A stretch of 64,000 bases of DNA from NCBI GenBank assembly GCA_049516155.1, contig JBEKTJ010000009.1, forward strand, positions 1 through 64,000, in the 5' to 3' direction. Under the pieces are notes generated by a model. It was not told where the DNA came from and did no database searches. It saw only the letters and a program-made list of their open reading frames with translations. This document shows positions 7,375 through 17,163 of this stretch, piece by piece. Every line of letters begins with the position of its first letter. The stretch's first letter is position 1. The position numbers and the translations under genes are program-made. This stretch comes from Bog-159 sp049516155 (lineage in GTDB: Bacteria; Acidobacteriota; Terriglobia; Bryobacterales; Bryobacteraceae).

Positions 7375-8259
7375 ATGTTCCTCGACGAAACGTTTCGCGT
7401 CAAAGTCGGTTTAGCCGAAATGCTCAAAGGCGGCGTCATCATGGATGTCACCAACGCCGAGCAAGCCCTCATTGCCGAAAAAGCCGGCGCCGCCGCTGTC
7501 ATGGCCTTGGAGCGCGTGCCCGCCGATATCCGCCGCGAAGGCGGAGTCGCGCGCATGGCGCCCATCAACAAAATCCGCGAGATCATGCAAACCGTCAGCA
7601 TCCCGGTGATGGCCAAAGCGCGTATCGGACACTTCATGGAGGCGCGCATCCTGGAAGCCCTGGGCGTCGACTACATCGACGAGAGCGAAGTGCTGACGCC
7701 AGCCGATGAAGTACACCACATCGCCAAGCGCGATTTCAAAGTGCCGTTCGTGTGCGGCGCGCGCAACCTTGGCGAAGCTTTGCGCCGGATTGCGGAAGGC
7801 GCCGCCATGATCCGCACCAAAGGTGAGGCCGGCTCCGGCAACATCGTCGAGGCCGTGCGCCACATGCGTACCATTCAGAAAGAGATGAGACAGCTTACCG
7901 TGCTCGGCGCGGAAGAACTGGTAAATGCCTCCAAGGAATTGCAGGCTCCGCTGGAACTCGTGGAATGGGTGGCGCAGCATGGCAAACTGCCGGTGCCGAA
8001 CTTCTCCGCGGGCGGCATCGCCACGCCAGCCGACGCCGCGCTGGTCATGCAGTTGGGCGCGGAGGCCACCTTCGTCGGATCCGGCATCTTCAAATCCTCC
8101 GACCCCGACGCGCGCGCCCGCGCCATCGTGCGTGCCACCACTTATTACAAGGATCCCGTGAAGCTGCTGGAAGCCAGCGAAGAGCTGGGCATGGCCATGG
8201 CGGGCCTGGAAATCTCCAAAATCCCGGAAGGCGAGCTTCTGCAAACCCGAGGCTGGTAA
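7375..8259 (+). CDS. pdxS: Pyridoxal 5'-phosphate synthase, PdxS subunit
   Basis: The 294-residue protein is a full-length PdxS (SNZ) beta/alpha barrel. It makes pyridoxal phosphate from ribose 5-phosphate, glyceraldehyde 3-phosphate and ammonia supplied by PdxT. Visible landmarks: GGVIMDVTNAEQA with the first substrate Asp, the ALERVPADIRREGGVARM segment, VMAKARIGHF with the catalytic lysine, YIDESEVLTPAD, and the second lysine region FVCGARNLGEALRRI. The phosphate loops IRTKGEAGSGN and FSAGGIATPADAAL are intact. The start at 7375 has AAAGGAG at 7363-7369. It is followed by pdxT after 42 bases. Confidence 0.97.
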   Translation: MFLDETFRVKVGLAEMLKGGVIMDVTNAEQALIAEKAGAAAVMALERVPADIRREGGVARMAPINKIREIMQTVSIPVMAKARIGHFMEARILEALGVDYIDESEVLTPADEVHHIAKRDFKVPFVCGARNLGEALRRIAEGAAMIRTKGEAGSGNIVEAVRHMRTIQKEMRQLTVLGAEELVNASKELQAPLELVEWVAQHGKLPVPNFSAGGIATPADAALVMQLGAEATFVGSGIFKSSDPDARARAIVRATTYYKDPVKLLEASEELGMAMAGLEISKIPEGELLQTRGW

Positions 8260-8301
8260 GTACGACAGGCTTCCCAGCCGTCGCGCTTCCGTGTTGCCCA
8301 T

Positions 8302-8876
8302 ATGAAACGAATAGGCATCCTCGCCCTCCAGGGCGACTTCGAAGCCCACGCGGGCGCCCTCGCGCGCCTGGGCGCCGATCCCGTCTTCGTGCGCACCGCC
8401 GCCGACCTCGACACCGTCGATGCCCTCATCGTCCCCGGCGGTGAAAGCACTACCATGCTCAAACTGCTGCACGCCGAAAACCTGCTCGCCCCGCTGACCG
8501 CTTTCGGCCGCCGCCGCCCCATCTTCGGCACGTGCGCCGGCGCGATCCTCCTGGCCGCCGGCGTCTCCAATCCCGATCAGGAGGCCCTCGGGCTGCTGGA
8601 CATCGACGTGGAGCGCAACGCCTACGGCCGCCAGATCGATAGCCGTGTGGCCCACTTCACTCCCGAAGCCGAATTCGCCGCCCGCACGCATCCCGGCGAA
8701 ATGGAAGCGGTGTTCATCCGCGCCCCCGTAATCCGCCGCGTCGGACCGCAGGCGCGCGTCCTTGCCCGCTACCGCGGCGACCCCGTACTGGTCGAGCAAG
8801 GCAAGCACTTGGCCGCCACATTCCACCCGGAGTTAACTGCCGATTCCCGCGTGCACGAACTCTTTCTCTCGAAACT

Positions 8877-8880
<4 letters not shown>
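8302..8880 (+). CDS. pdxT: Pyridoxal 5'-phosphate synthase, PdxT glutaminase subunit
   Basis: The 192-residue class I glutaminase hydrolyses glutamine and channels ammonia to PdxS in the cytoplasm. Residues seen: GILALQGDF at the N-terminus, the substrate loop PGGESTT (45-51), the nucleophile Cys78 in FGTCAGAILLA, and the His175/Glu177 pair in FHPELT near the end. Length fits the family. Its last bases overlap the start of the next gene (GTGA), which suggests translational coupling with a phosphatase-like protein, an unusual partner. Confidence 0.96.
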
Positions 8881-9284
<404 letters not shown>

Positions 9285-9568
9285 AGCGGTGTACTGTAAC
9301 TTTTGGCCTGGGCGCAGGGCTGCCATGCAGCAACCCTTTAGCGCTGATGTCCTCGTCAACATCGGGCCAATGCACTCCCTGCCCAGTCCCGATCAGACGA
9401 AAGTTTGTGCGTTGCGCGGGAGTGGCTTCGGACAGACGCCAGGACCAAGCCAGTGGGACGCTGATAACCCGCCCGTCGGCCAGATCGGCGATGATCTCGT
9501 CTTTGGTGACACGCACCCTTAAGATGCTCGGATCGCTATTCGCCACAGTGTTCATTCCGCGCTTCCGG

Positions 9569-9709
9569 CTAAAGCCAGATTTTGCAGATCCTGTGCTCGC
9601 GCTCCACGTGAATGTGAGGCGGCTCGGTGCAGTCGAAGCTCGTGAAGAAGAGACGATAGGCGCTGGCATGATGTCGTGTTGACGCGCCCAGTTGGACGTG
9701 TGTTGGCAT
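9569..9709 (-). CDS. DUF4160 domain protein, short (46 residues)
   Basis: This frame gives YRLFFTSFDCTEPPHIHVER and then KIWL before a TAG. That is the N-terminal half of DUF4160 (YRFFFYS...PPHVHVERD...KFWL). Family members run to about 80 residues, so this one stops early, just after the KFWL position. It is followed after 13 bases by the DUF2442 gene. It is either a truncated gene or a degenerate short form of the cassette. Confidence 0.65.
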   Translation of the reverse strand: MPTHVQLGASTRHHASAYRLFFTSFDCTEPPHIHVEREHRICKIWL

Positions 9710-9745
9710 CGTCGCGCTGCAGCCGAGATAGGACACCCCACAAGA

Positions 9746-11356
9746 TCAGGGCTGGGAAGGGATCGCGCTAAGCGACGCCGTAACGCTGCCCACCGCGCCG
9801 GTGGATGTGTCGCGCACGACCACGCGTAACTCACTGGTTTGAGCGTTGCTGGGGAGCACCCGGTGGTACATCAGGCCTTCCTTTTGCACGCGATCGTAAT
9901 TCTGTTGTTTCAGTTCCATGGATATGGTGTCGTCCACACCGAAAGTCTGCGCGCCGTGGGCATCCTTTTCGACGAACAGAAGGTCCAGCTTCCCTGCCCA
10001 TCGGTCGCCTTGGGGATCGAGTTGAATCGATTTCGGGTCGACCCGCAATGTCACATCGAAGCCCGCGCTGGTCTGGTGCACACTGGCGCGCAGCCCAATG
10101 CCGTTGGCGTCCATGGGGCTTAAGACCGCATCGCGCAACGCCTGCCGCCGTAACCCTTCGTCTTGCGGCGGAGTACTCTGGTCCACATAGCCTTTGCGGT
10201 ATCGCAAGTCCACGCGCGGAAAGTCCACCAGCTTTACCTTCAGGTTGTGAAACGAGTTATCGAACTTATCGTTCTGCGGGTAAAAGCCGAGCGTGTAAGT
10301 GACCGCGGAATCCTCGACGGCGGTGCGGATAGCGCCCGCGATATCGTTTGTGTTGGTAAACGCGCGCCCTCCGGTGCGGCTCGCCAGTTCCTCCATGGTG
10401 GACTGGTTGACATAGACGCGGGAGGAAACGCGCGGCGAGGCGGAAGCTACGAGCCCGCGCGCATCCACGGGATAGATAGCCAGATTCGCGTCGTTGAGGG
10501 CGCGTATGGCCTTGGCGGCGTCGGCGGTCCAAGTCTGCTGCTGGCGCGGAAAACTGCTGGGGCTCATGCCTGTAGGCCCGCTGCGTCCGCCACCCGACCG
10601 GCCGCCACCGCCCCCGCCGCCACCTCCAAAACCGGGAAATCCGACCTGCAAGGGAAAGGCGCTCGAAACCCAGATCAGGTTCTTGCGGCCGGGCAGGGGC
10701 GCCAGATTTTGGGCAATATACTCGATGGCATGCAAGGTCTGCAGAATCCGATCGTTCAGAAAGAACGCCCTCTCATAGCTGTCCCCGCCGCTCCCCAGCC
10801 ACCCGCCCAAGGGATCGATTAAGGCGCTTCCCCCGGTCACATCGGGCGCGATGTCCCCCTGATACTTGGCCAATTTCGCAACCAGGTCGGAGGAATCGGT
10901 GGTGTAGTCGTGCAGCACCCGCAGGCCGCGGGAATCCAGGGTGTAGATGGCGATGCGGTCCTCCGGCTGGATCTGCTTCAGAAACTGCACCACCTGCTTC
11001 CGCGCAATGGTCTGGTCGGAGAAACGGGTATTCACGCCATCCAGCAGAATGGCTGTAACCGCAGCGGGGGTTCCCGACCGTTGTTCGAGCTGGTTGGTGA
11101 AAGTGCCCACAGGCAGCGGCGCGGCCGCCGACGGCAGAATGGCCCGGGTTTCCTCGGAAAATTGACGGATCTCCTGCCGCTTGCCATTGTCGAAGACCTG
11201 AAAGTCCTCTTTCTTCAGGCCCGGGACGGACGCGCCGTTTTTGGTCGCAATCACGTTGATTTGCACCAGGCGAGTGGTGGTGCGGATGATCGGTTCGGGC
11301 ATCTGCGCGAGTAACATCCCCGCAGCTAGGGCGGACGCCATTATCGGGATTCGCAT
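9746..11356 (-). CDS. Secreted VWFA-related protein (acidobacterial type)
   Basis: The 536-residue protein starts at 11356 (AAAGGGG upstream) with a signal peptide (MRIPIMASALAAGMLLAQ). It belongs to the acidobacterial VWFA-related family: TTTRLVQINVIATKNGASV, then LKKEDFQVFDNGKRQEI at the N-terminal beta domain, and a von Willebrand A domain from about residue 100 (ILLDGVNTRF, RIAIYTLDSRGLRVLHDYTT, NLIWVSSAFPL). A glycine run near residue 265 and the block GGRAFTNTNDIAGAI follow. Metal-binding residues of a classic MIDAS are only partly present. These proteins are periplasmic or external and their partners are unknown. It is divergent from an S53 peptidase gene, with a shared 99-base promoter region. 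Confidence 0.85.
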   Translation of the reverse strand: MRIPIMASALAAGMLLAQMPEPIIRTTTRLVQINVIATKNGASVPGLKKEDFQVFDNGKRQEIRQFSEETRAILPSAAAPLPVGTFTNQLEQRSGTPAAVTAILLDGVNTRFSDQTIARKQVVQFLKQIQPEDRIAIYTLDSRGLRVLHDYTTDSSDLVAKLAKYQGDIAPDVTGGSALIDPLGGWLGSGGDSYERAFFLNDRILQTLHAIEYIAQNLAPLPGRKNLIWVSSAFPLQVGFPGFGGGGGGGGGRSGGGRSGPTGMSPSSFPRQQQTWTADAAKAIRALNDANLAIYPVDARGLVASASPRVSSRVYVNQSTMEELASRTGGRAFTNTNDIAGAIRTAVEDSAVTYTLGFYPQNDKFDNSFHNLKVKLVDFPRVDLRYRKGYVDQSTPPQDEGLRRQALRDAVLSPMDANGIGLRASVHQTSAGFDVTLRVDPKSIQLDPQGDRWAGKLDLLFVEKDAHGAQTFGVDDTISMELKQQNYDRVQKEGLMYHRVLPSNAQTSELRVVVRDTSTGAVGSVTASLSAIPSQP

Positions 11357-11455
11357 TTGGCCCCTTTCACTGCTAACAACGGCTCCGGGTGGATACCGGT
11401 TACAGATATATTGGCTGGAAGCCTGTGTTATCCTCTTCCGAGGAGGAACCACTGT

Positions 11456-13522
11456 ATGCGTCACCACCCCCTGATTGCTCTCTTCGCTTTGCTGCTTGGT
11501 TTGCTGCCGATGGCCGCCAGCGCGCAGGCGCTGGACGAGAGCAAGCTTGTCAGGCTACCCGGCAATACGCATATCGCGGCGCGTCCGGAATTCGACCGCG
11601 GCGCCGTGCCGGACGATTTCTTCATGGGACACATCCAACTGCAGCTCCAACGCAGTCCCGAGCGGGAGAAGGCGCTCGATCAGCGCATCGATCAGATGCA
11701 CGACCCGAATTCACCGAAGTTTCACCAATGGCTTACAGCGGAGGAATTTGGCAGGGAGTTTGGCCCCGCGCCGCAGGATATCGACACCGTGGCCGATTGG
11801 CTGCGCGCACACGGATTCCGGATCGGCACGCTTTACAAGAGCGGGATGCTGATCGACTTTGCCGGTACGGCCGGACAAGTACGCGACGCTTTTCATACCG
11901 AGATCCACCGCTATGATGTAGACGGGGAGCAGTACACCGCCAATGCCAGCGATCCGGAGATTCCAGCCGCGCTGGAGCGCATCGTACTGGGGCCGGCGTC
12001 CTTGTACAGTTTCCGGCGGCATGCCCACGTCCGGCGAAGCCACCTCACCGAGACGGTCAACGGCGAAACGCTGTACTACGTGACGCCTTCGGACTTCGCC
12101 AAGATCTACAATGTCACTCCGCTGTGGAGCGCCGGCGTGACGGGCGCCGGCCAGACGGTGGCGGTGCTGGAGGATTCCGATATGCATATGAGCGACTGGC
12201 AAACGTTCGTCTCCAGCTTTGGCCTGGCATCTTATGGCGGAACCTTCACTACGATCCATCCGAATTGCAGCGATCCGGGCACCAACGGCGATGAGTTTGA
12301 GGTTGCGGTGGACGCCGAGGGAGTCAGCACATTCGCACCGGGCGCGGCGGTGCAGGTGGCGGCCTGCCCGTCCACTAGAACTACGGACGGCGACATCACC
12401 GCTGCCGCGAACCTGTTGGAACTGGCCAACCCGCCGGATGTATTCAGCGATAGTTATGGCGGGTGCGAGGAGCAAACCACCAAGGCTTACGAAGCCCTGA
12501 TCAATAGCACCTGGCAACAGGCCGTGGCCGAGGGCGTGTCCGTATTCGTGGCGGCGGGAGACGAGGGCGCCGACGAATGCGGTTATGGCCGGCGCTACGC
12601 GACTACGGGAATCAGCGTCGACGGCACAGCTTCGACCCCTTATGATGTGGCCGTGGGCGGCACCGATTTCTCCGACGTGCCGAGCGGTACGGCGAGCGCC
12701 TATTGGAGCGCCACGAACAGCGCCACGGGAGGTTCCGCGTTGTCTTACATTCCGGAGATCCCATGGAATGGCGCCTGCGCCAGCAACATACTCGCGGGAT
12801 ACCTTGGTTATGCGAGCGGACTGGCGTTCTGCAACACTTCGGTGGGTGAAGGATCGGCTTATCAGCAGGTTTCCGACGCGGGCAGCGGCGGTCCCAGCAG
12901 TGTGTACGCAAAGCCATCCTGGCAGACAGGCGTGGTGGGCATACACAACGACGGCAGGCGCGATATTCCGGATGTTTCGCTATTCGCCTCGGCCGGAGTT
13001 TACAACCAATCCATACTCAGTTGCATGTCGGACGCGAGCGAAGGAGGCGTGCCCTGCGACTACAAGAACCTGAAAGATACGTTTCTGAACAGCGGCGGCG
13101 GCACTTCATGCAGTGCGCCGTCATTCGCCGGCATCCAGGCGCTGATCGATCAGAAGGTGGGCGCCCGGCAAGGCAATCCTAATCCAGTGCTGTACCAACT
13201 TGCCGCTGGAGAGTACGGCAGCAGCGGAAGTCCGAATCGCGGCAATCTTGGAAGTTGCAATGCGAGCAATGGCAATACGATCGGCAGCACGTGCATCTTC
13301 AACGACGTTACCGCCGGAGACAACGACATTCCCTGCGAGGTGGGCACGCCGGATTGCTACAGCGCGGCGGGCGACGCATATGGCGTGCTTTCGACTTCCA
13401 CAACGGAGGAGAGTATTGCGTATGGCGCCACGCACGGCTGGGATTTCGCGACTGGCCTGGGCAGTGTGAACGTGACCAACCTGGTGAATGCCTGGCCTGT
13501 ACCGTCCGTTTCCCGCCACTAA
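11456..13522 (+). CDS. Secreted S53 serine-carboxyl peptidase (sedolisin/kumamolisin type)
   Basis: The start at 11456 has AGGAGGA upstream. The 688-residue protein has a signal peptide (ALLLGLLPMAASAQA), a pro-domain of the kumamolisin-activation type (residues 25-190; MHDPNSPKFHQWLTAEEFGR is characteristic) and a catalytic domain. The catalytic Glu and Asp are in DEFEVAVDAEGVSTFAPGA, the oxyanion Asp region is in VFVAAGDEGAD, and the nucleophile Ser in GGGTSCSAPSFAG. These enzymes work at acid pH outside the cell, which fits an acidic-soil organism. Several cysteines in the catalytic domain suggest disulfides. Confidence 0.93.
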   Translation: MRHHPLIALFALLLGLLPMAASAQALDESKLVRLPGNTHIAARPEFDRGAVPDDFFMGHIQLQLQRSPEREKALDQRIDQMHDPNSPKFHQWLTAEEFGREFGPAPQDIDTVADWLRAHGFRIGTLYKSGMLIDFAGTAGQVRDAFHTEIHRYDVDGEQYTANASDPEIPAALERIVLGPASLYSFRRHAHVRRSHLTETVNGETLYYVTPSDFAKIYNVTPLWSAGVTGAGQTVAVLEDSDMHMSDWQTFVSSFGLASYGGTFTTIHPNCSDPGTNGDEFEVAVDAEGVSTFAPGAAVQVAACPSTRTTDGDITAAANLLELANPPDVFSDSYGGCEEQTTKAYEALINSTWQQAVAEGVSVFVAAGDEGADECGYGRRYATTGISVDGTASTPYDVAVGGTDFSDVPSGTASAYWSATNSATGGSALSYIPEIPWNGACASNILAGYLGYASGLAFCNTSVGEGSAYQQVSDAGSGGPSSVYAKPSWQTGVVGIHNDGRRDIPDVSLFASAGVYNQSILSCMSDASEGGVPCDYKNLKDTFLNSGGGTSCSAPSFAGIQALIDQKVGARQGNPNPVLYQLAAGEYGSSGSPNRGNLGSCNASNGNTIGSTCIFNDVTAGDNDIPCEVGTPDCYSAAGDAYGVLSTSTTEESIAYGATHGWDFATGLGSVNVTNLVNAWPVPSVSRH

Positions 13523-13538
13523 TCGGGAGCTGTTGCAG

Positions 13539-14945
13539 TTATAACCCGGGGCTGGTCGCCTTGGCGTCTTCGCGCAACGCGGCGATGCGGTTTTGGAGGG
13601 TCCGCAGGCTGATCCCCAACATGTCGGCGGCGACTTTGCGATTGCCGCGCACATGGTCGAGCGTGAGTTTAATGTAAGCTTCCTCGATTTTCGTGAGCGG
13701 CTGACCAGGCTGGAGTATTATAGGACCTTCATAGCCGGTTGACGGCCGCGCATAAGGGGCCGGACTTACGCCCAGCGTCGGGGAAGGCAAGTGCGACAGC
13801 CCGACTACACCGGTCCCCGCCAGGATGCTGGCCCGCTCCAGAACGTTGCGCAGTTCGCGCACATTACCGGGCCAATCGTACCGATCGAGAAGCGCTAGCA
13901 CTTCGGTATCGACTCCGGTCACGCGCGTGCCGTGTTTCTTGTTGAAGTTCTGCAGCATGGCGTCGGCGATCGGCGGGATGTCCTCCTTATGTTCACGCAA
14001 CGGGGGAACTACGATCTGAAACACGCTCAACCGGTAGTACAGCTCTTCGCGCAAGTGCGTGCCGAGTTCCCGGCTGGTGGCGGCGATGATGCGCGCGTCC
14101 ACCTCGATTTCGTGTTTGCCGCCCAGTCGCCGCACGCGCAAATCCTCGAGCACGCGCAGCAGTTTCGGCTGGGTAGACGAAGGCATCTCGCCGATTTCGT
14201 CGAGAAACAGGGTGCCCCCGTGAGCCTGCTCGAAACAGCCCGCCGAACGCTCCATGGCCCCCGTAAAGGCGCCCTTTTCGTGGCCGAACAACTCGCTCTC
14301 CACCAGGGCTTCGGGCAATGCGGCGGAATTGATGGCGACGAAAGGCCCATCGCCGCGCGGGCTGCACTTGTGGATCTCGCGTGCCACCAACTCTTTCCCG
14401 GTGCCGCTTTCTCCGGAGATCAGGACGGGGGCGGAAGTAGGCGCAACCTGCCGAATTAGGGCAAAGATCCGCTGCATCGCCGGGGACGCACCTACCAAGC
14501 TTCCCATTACCCCGCGAATGCTCAGATCGCGCTTCAGCTCATCGGTTTTCTGCAGGCTTCTCTTGTAGTGAATGGCGCGCTCCAAGAGGATCTTGAAGGC
14601 GCGCGGTTCCACGGGCTTCTCAAGATACCAGAATGCCTTGAGATCATGGACGGCCGAAAGCGCCTTTTCCATGCTGCCGAACGCGGTCAGCGCGATGGCC
14701 GGAGTGAGGTCGCCGCGTTCCTTCAGCCGCCGGAGCAACTCAAAACCGTCCATGCGCGGCATGACCAGATCCGCCACGACCACGTCGGCGTTGAAGGCAG
14801 TGAGCCGGTCCAGCGCGTCCTGCCCGTCGCCCGCAACCTGTGTTTCAAAGTCACGATCGGAGAGCATGGCGGCCAATGCGGTTCGCTGGCGCTCGTCGTC
14901 GTCAACGATAAAGATCCGGCCCGGAACCGCTGGGGATCGTGACAT
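13539..14945 (-). CDS. NtrC-family sigma-54-dependent response regulator
   Basis: The 468-residue protein has three domains. The receiver (residues 10-125) has FIVDDDERQR, the phospho-Asp in VVADLVMPRMDGFE, ALTAFG and a Lys in LEKPVEP. The AAA+ domain (about 150-390) has Walker A ISGESGTGKE, the sigma-54 contact loop GAFTGA, Walker B GGTLFLDEIGEM and the R-finger region REELYYRL. The Fis-type helix-turn-helix closes the protein (ADMLGISLRTLQNRIAAL). It activates sigma-54 promoters when phosphorylated. No kinase lies next to it. The ATG at 14945 is preferred to one 18 bases upstream. Confidence 0.94.
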   Translation of the reverse strand: MSRSPAVPGRIFIVDDDERQRTALAAMLSDRDFETQVAGDGQDALDRLTAFNADVVVADLVMPRMDGFELLRRLKERGDLTPAIALTAFGSMEKALSAVHDLKAFWYLEKPVEPRAFKILLERAIHYKRSLQKTDELKRDLSIRGVMGSLVGASPAMQRIFALIRQVAPTSAPVLISGESGTGKELVAREIHKCSPRGDGPFVAINSAALPEALVESELFGHEKGAFTGAMERSAGCFEQAHGGTLFLDEIGEMPSSTQPKLLRVLEDLRVRRLGGKHEIEVDARIIAATSRELGTHLREELYYRLSVFQIVVPPLREHKEDIPPIADAMLQNFNKKHGTRVTGVDTEVLALLDRYDWPGNVRELRNVLERASILAGTGVVGLSHLPSPTLGVSPAPYARPSTGYEGPIILQPGQPLTKIEEAYIKLTLDHVRGNRKVAADMLGISLRTLQNRIAALREDAKATSPGL

Positions 14946-15104
14946 CTCATACCATTCTACCAAACCACCTCCGGACTGGACTCGAGATTCGGGTAGAAGA
15001 GTACAAAACGCGTCGCAGTTGTCGGTTACAGGCGCCCGGGTCGGGACCCGAGGGCATGTGCCAACGCCAAGCCGAGCACAAAAGTTTAGCCACCGTCCAT
15101 CAGC

Positions 15105-16109
15105 CTAGAGCGAGACGGTGATCGCCAGTCTCACGCCCGGATAACTGCGGTTGCAGAGATAGTACCCGTCGGCGTAGTCGATGTAAACATCATCGGCGGC
15201 GTACCAATTTTCCGCCCACGATCCCGGGAAGGGATCCACGAGCAGAAACCAAAAACCGCCATACGAGAAGCGCGGATATCCCATGTAGATGACGGGCTGC
15301 CCGTGCATGCGGAACCAGTGTTCACTCCCGAAATGGAGATTGTAGCTGGCCTGCGGAATGAAGTAACCGCCATAGCCGCCGCGCTGCGCCCAGGTGCGAT
15401 GATCGCGGTCCCAATTCTGATCGCGATCCTGCTGCCAGGAACCGTGCGCCTGCCACCCGCCGCCCTGCTGCCATCCCCGCTGATTTTGCCAAGCGACTGC
15501 CTGCACGTGCGTAGCGTGCCCTGGCGTATCCTGCCTTTGCGGCGTTTGGCGAGCCTGCTGAGTCTGTACGGCCTTCGGCTGCGTGGGCGACGGCTTGCGA
15601 GCCTGTTGGGCGCGCTCTTGTTTGGCTTGTTGCGGTTTGGCCTGTTGGGCGCGCTCTTGTTTGGGTTGTTGCGGCTTGGCCTGTTGGGCGCGCTCTTGTC
15701 TGGGTTGTTGCGGCTTGGCCTGTTGGGCGCGCTCCTGTTTGGGTTGTTGTGGCTTGGCCTGTTGCGCGCGCTCTTGTCTGGGTTGTTGCGGCTGGGCCTG
15801 TTGGGCGCGCTCCTGCTTGGGCTGCTGCGGCTTCGCCTGTTGCGCGTGCTCTTGTTTGGGTGCTTGGGGCTTCGCCTGTTGGGCGCGCTCCTGTTTGGGT
15901 GCTTGGGGCTTCGCCGGTTGGGCGTGCTCCTGCTTGGGCTGCGCCCGCTGCTGCTGTGCGGCTGGCCGCACACTTTGCTGGGGCTTGGTCTCCTGCTTTG
16001 CGGGCTGGCCCTGCTTTTCGCCCGGCTCGTGCTGCTGCGCATATGCAGGCACAATCGTCCCGATGAGCAGCATCAGGGCAGAGGTGCTTGCAGTTCGAAG
16101 GAATTGCAT
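15105..16109 (-). CDS. Secreted protein with nine 13-residue Pro/Gln/Lys repeats
   Basis: The 334-residue protein starts at 16109 (GGAG nine bases upstream) with a signal peptide (ALMLLIGTIVPAYA). Residues 58-174 are nine tandem 13-residue units of the form PKQERAQQAKPQQ with few substitutions (K/R, R/H, Q/A). A Trp/Gln/Gly-rich linker (NQRGWQQGGGWQAHGSWQQD) leads to a C-terminal domain (about 240-334) with SEHWFRMHGQPVIYMGYPRF, WYAADDVYIDYADGYYLCN and YPGVRLAITVSL. That C-terminal domain recurs in acidobacterial secreted proteins of unknown role. The basic, flexible repeat suggests binding to polyanions such as cell-surface polymers; this is inference. Confidence 0.8.
   Translation of the reverse strand: MQFLRTASTSALMLLIGTIVPAYAQQHEPGEKQGQPAKQETKPQQSVRPAAQQQRAQPKQEHAQPAKPQAPKQERAQQAKPQAPKQEHAQQAKPQQPKQERAQQAQPQQPRQERAQQAKPQQPKQERAQQAKPQQPRQERAQQAKPQQPKQERAQQAKPQQAKQERAQQARKPSPTQPKAVQTQQARQTPQRQDTPGHATHVQAVAWQNQRGWQQGGGWQAHGSWQQDRDQNWDRDHRTWAQRGGYGGYFIPQASYNLHFGSEHWFRMHGQPVIYMGYPRFSYGGFWFLLVDPFPGSWAENWYAADDVYIDYADGYYLCNRSYPGVRLAITVSL
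15588..15938. repeat. In-frame 39-base tandem repeat, nine copies
   Basis: Nine consecutive 39-base units encode the 13-residue repeat of the secreted protein at 15105-16109. Copies are similar at DNA level, indicating recent expansion or gene conversion, and the copy number may vary between strains. Confidence 0.9.
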
Positions 16110-16183
16110 CGTAATCGTCTCCATTTAAGTCGGTGCAACCTGTGCACGCAGACCGCCAGTCCACTAATGCCGGTAGGCTGTCT

Positions 16184-16816
16184 CTATTTCTCCGTTTCAT
16201 GAACGATGTATTCGGCTTCGTATGGGGGAGGCGCCTCGGCGCGATTCGTAACAGCCGCAGGCATCCTGTCCGTGGGCCTATCCGTGGCGCCATAGTCGGC
16301 GGCAGCCTCCGCGGCCGAGGAGATGTCCCGGGCGCCAGTGTCTTTTAGAGTTTTCCGGGCGCGGTCACACCACTCCGGACTGTCGCAATGCACGGATAGA
16401 AGAATACCGCCGCGCCTGACTCTGCCCGCGTATCGCTTGGCGACGTAATCGGTCATCCGAAGGCCCGCCAACAATCCCGCGATCCACCCCACAGCCGAGC
16501 CTGCGCCGGCGCCCGCCAAGGCGGCCAGCAGCGGTCCGGCCGCGACAAGCGGCTGCAACCCCGCGCTGGGCAACGTCTGATTGGAAACGAGCCACGCCAA
16601 CACCGCGCCAACCACCGCACCGATCGCCGCTCCTATCCCGGCTCCGGCCGGCGCCTTGGTGTGCCTCTCGTGCGCGAAGTCCTTGGACCCCCAATTGTCG
16701 GACGACAGAACCGAGATGTCCGCCGTCCGATACCCGAATTTATGCAGGACGTCGATGACACTGGAGACAGTTGTCCGATCCTCATAGATCCCAATTACCG
16801 ATGTGTTCTTAGCCAT
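16184..16816 (-). CDS. General-stress-type membrane protein (YflT/17M-like N-terminus)
   Basis: The 210-residue protein starts at 16816 after AGAGGAGGAA. The N-terminal 45 residues (VIGIYEDRTTVSSVIDVLHK, then FGYRTADISVLSS) resemble the heat-induced stress domain of YflT/GSP17M. A long Gly/Ala zipper follows (GAGIGAAIGAVVGAVLAWLV, and a second stretch GPLLAALAGAGAGSAVGWIA), likely inserted in the inner membrane. After it, YVAKRYAGRVRRGGILLSVH resembles the repeated end of such proteins. The tail is hydrophilic. A role in membrane stress is inferred from the family. Confidence 0.7.
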   Translation of the reverse strand: MAKNTSVIGIYEDRTTVSSVIDVLHKFGYRTADISVLSSDNWGSKDFAHERHTKAPAGAGIGAAIGAVVGAVLAWLVSNQTLPSAGLQPLVAAGPLLAALAGAGAGSAVGWIAGLLAGLRMTDYVAKRYAGRVRRGGILLSVHCDSPEWCDRARKTLKDTGARDISSAAEAAADYGATDRPTDRMPAAVTNRAEAPPPYEAEYIVHETEK

Positions 16817-17163
16817 GTAAGTGTTCCTCCTCTTGGAAGCGCCGCTTGTGGCCAATGCACGGGCGGGGCCAAACGTCGGGATCCCCGCCGCCATGCGGAT
16901 ATCGGGACAGCGCCGGCAAATGCAGATTTTGCCGTTTCCCGGTGCAGCTTTCGGCGGAACGCGGAAGCCGCCTGGGCCGGAACGGCGAACACGACAGTAT
17001 ACTTTGGGCGATCGAATGTGCAGGTCCGTCCTGGACACTCCCGCAATCCGCGAATGGACCTCGGGATGCTTTGCTCCTCAATGTGCGATCAGCCAGCGGA
17101 TGTCTTGCAGGCAGGTTGCCCGACAATGCGAAGAGCCGGTCGCACAAAGAAAGGCATTCACAA
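16817..17163. other. Divergent intergenic region, 347 bases
   Basis: No convincing gene is seen. The region separates the divergent stress-protein and anchored-protein genes and should hold both promoters. TATACT at 16998-17003 is a possible plus-strand -10 box, but no good -35 is visible. AAAGG about nine bases before 17164 is the ribosome-binding site of the next gene. Confidence 0.4.

Noticed and set aside
15588..15938. Regular 39-base repeats suggesting a CRISPR array
   Set aside because: There are no unique spacers between units; the repeat is continuous and in frame with a secreted protein.
15303..16202. Long plus-strand frame rich in Leu/Gly opposite the repeat protein
   Set aside because: It is the antisense of the tandem repeats, has no domain and no ribosome-binding site; open frames opposite low-complexity GC-rich repeats are expected.
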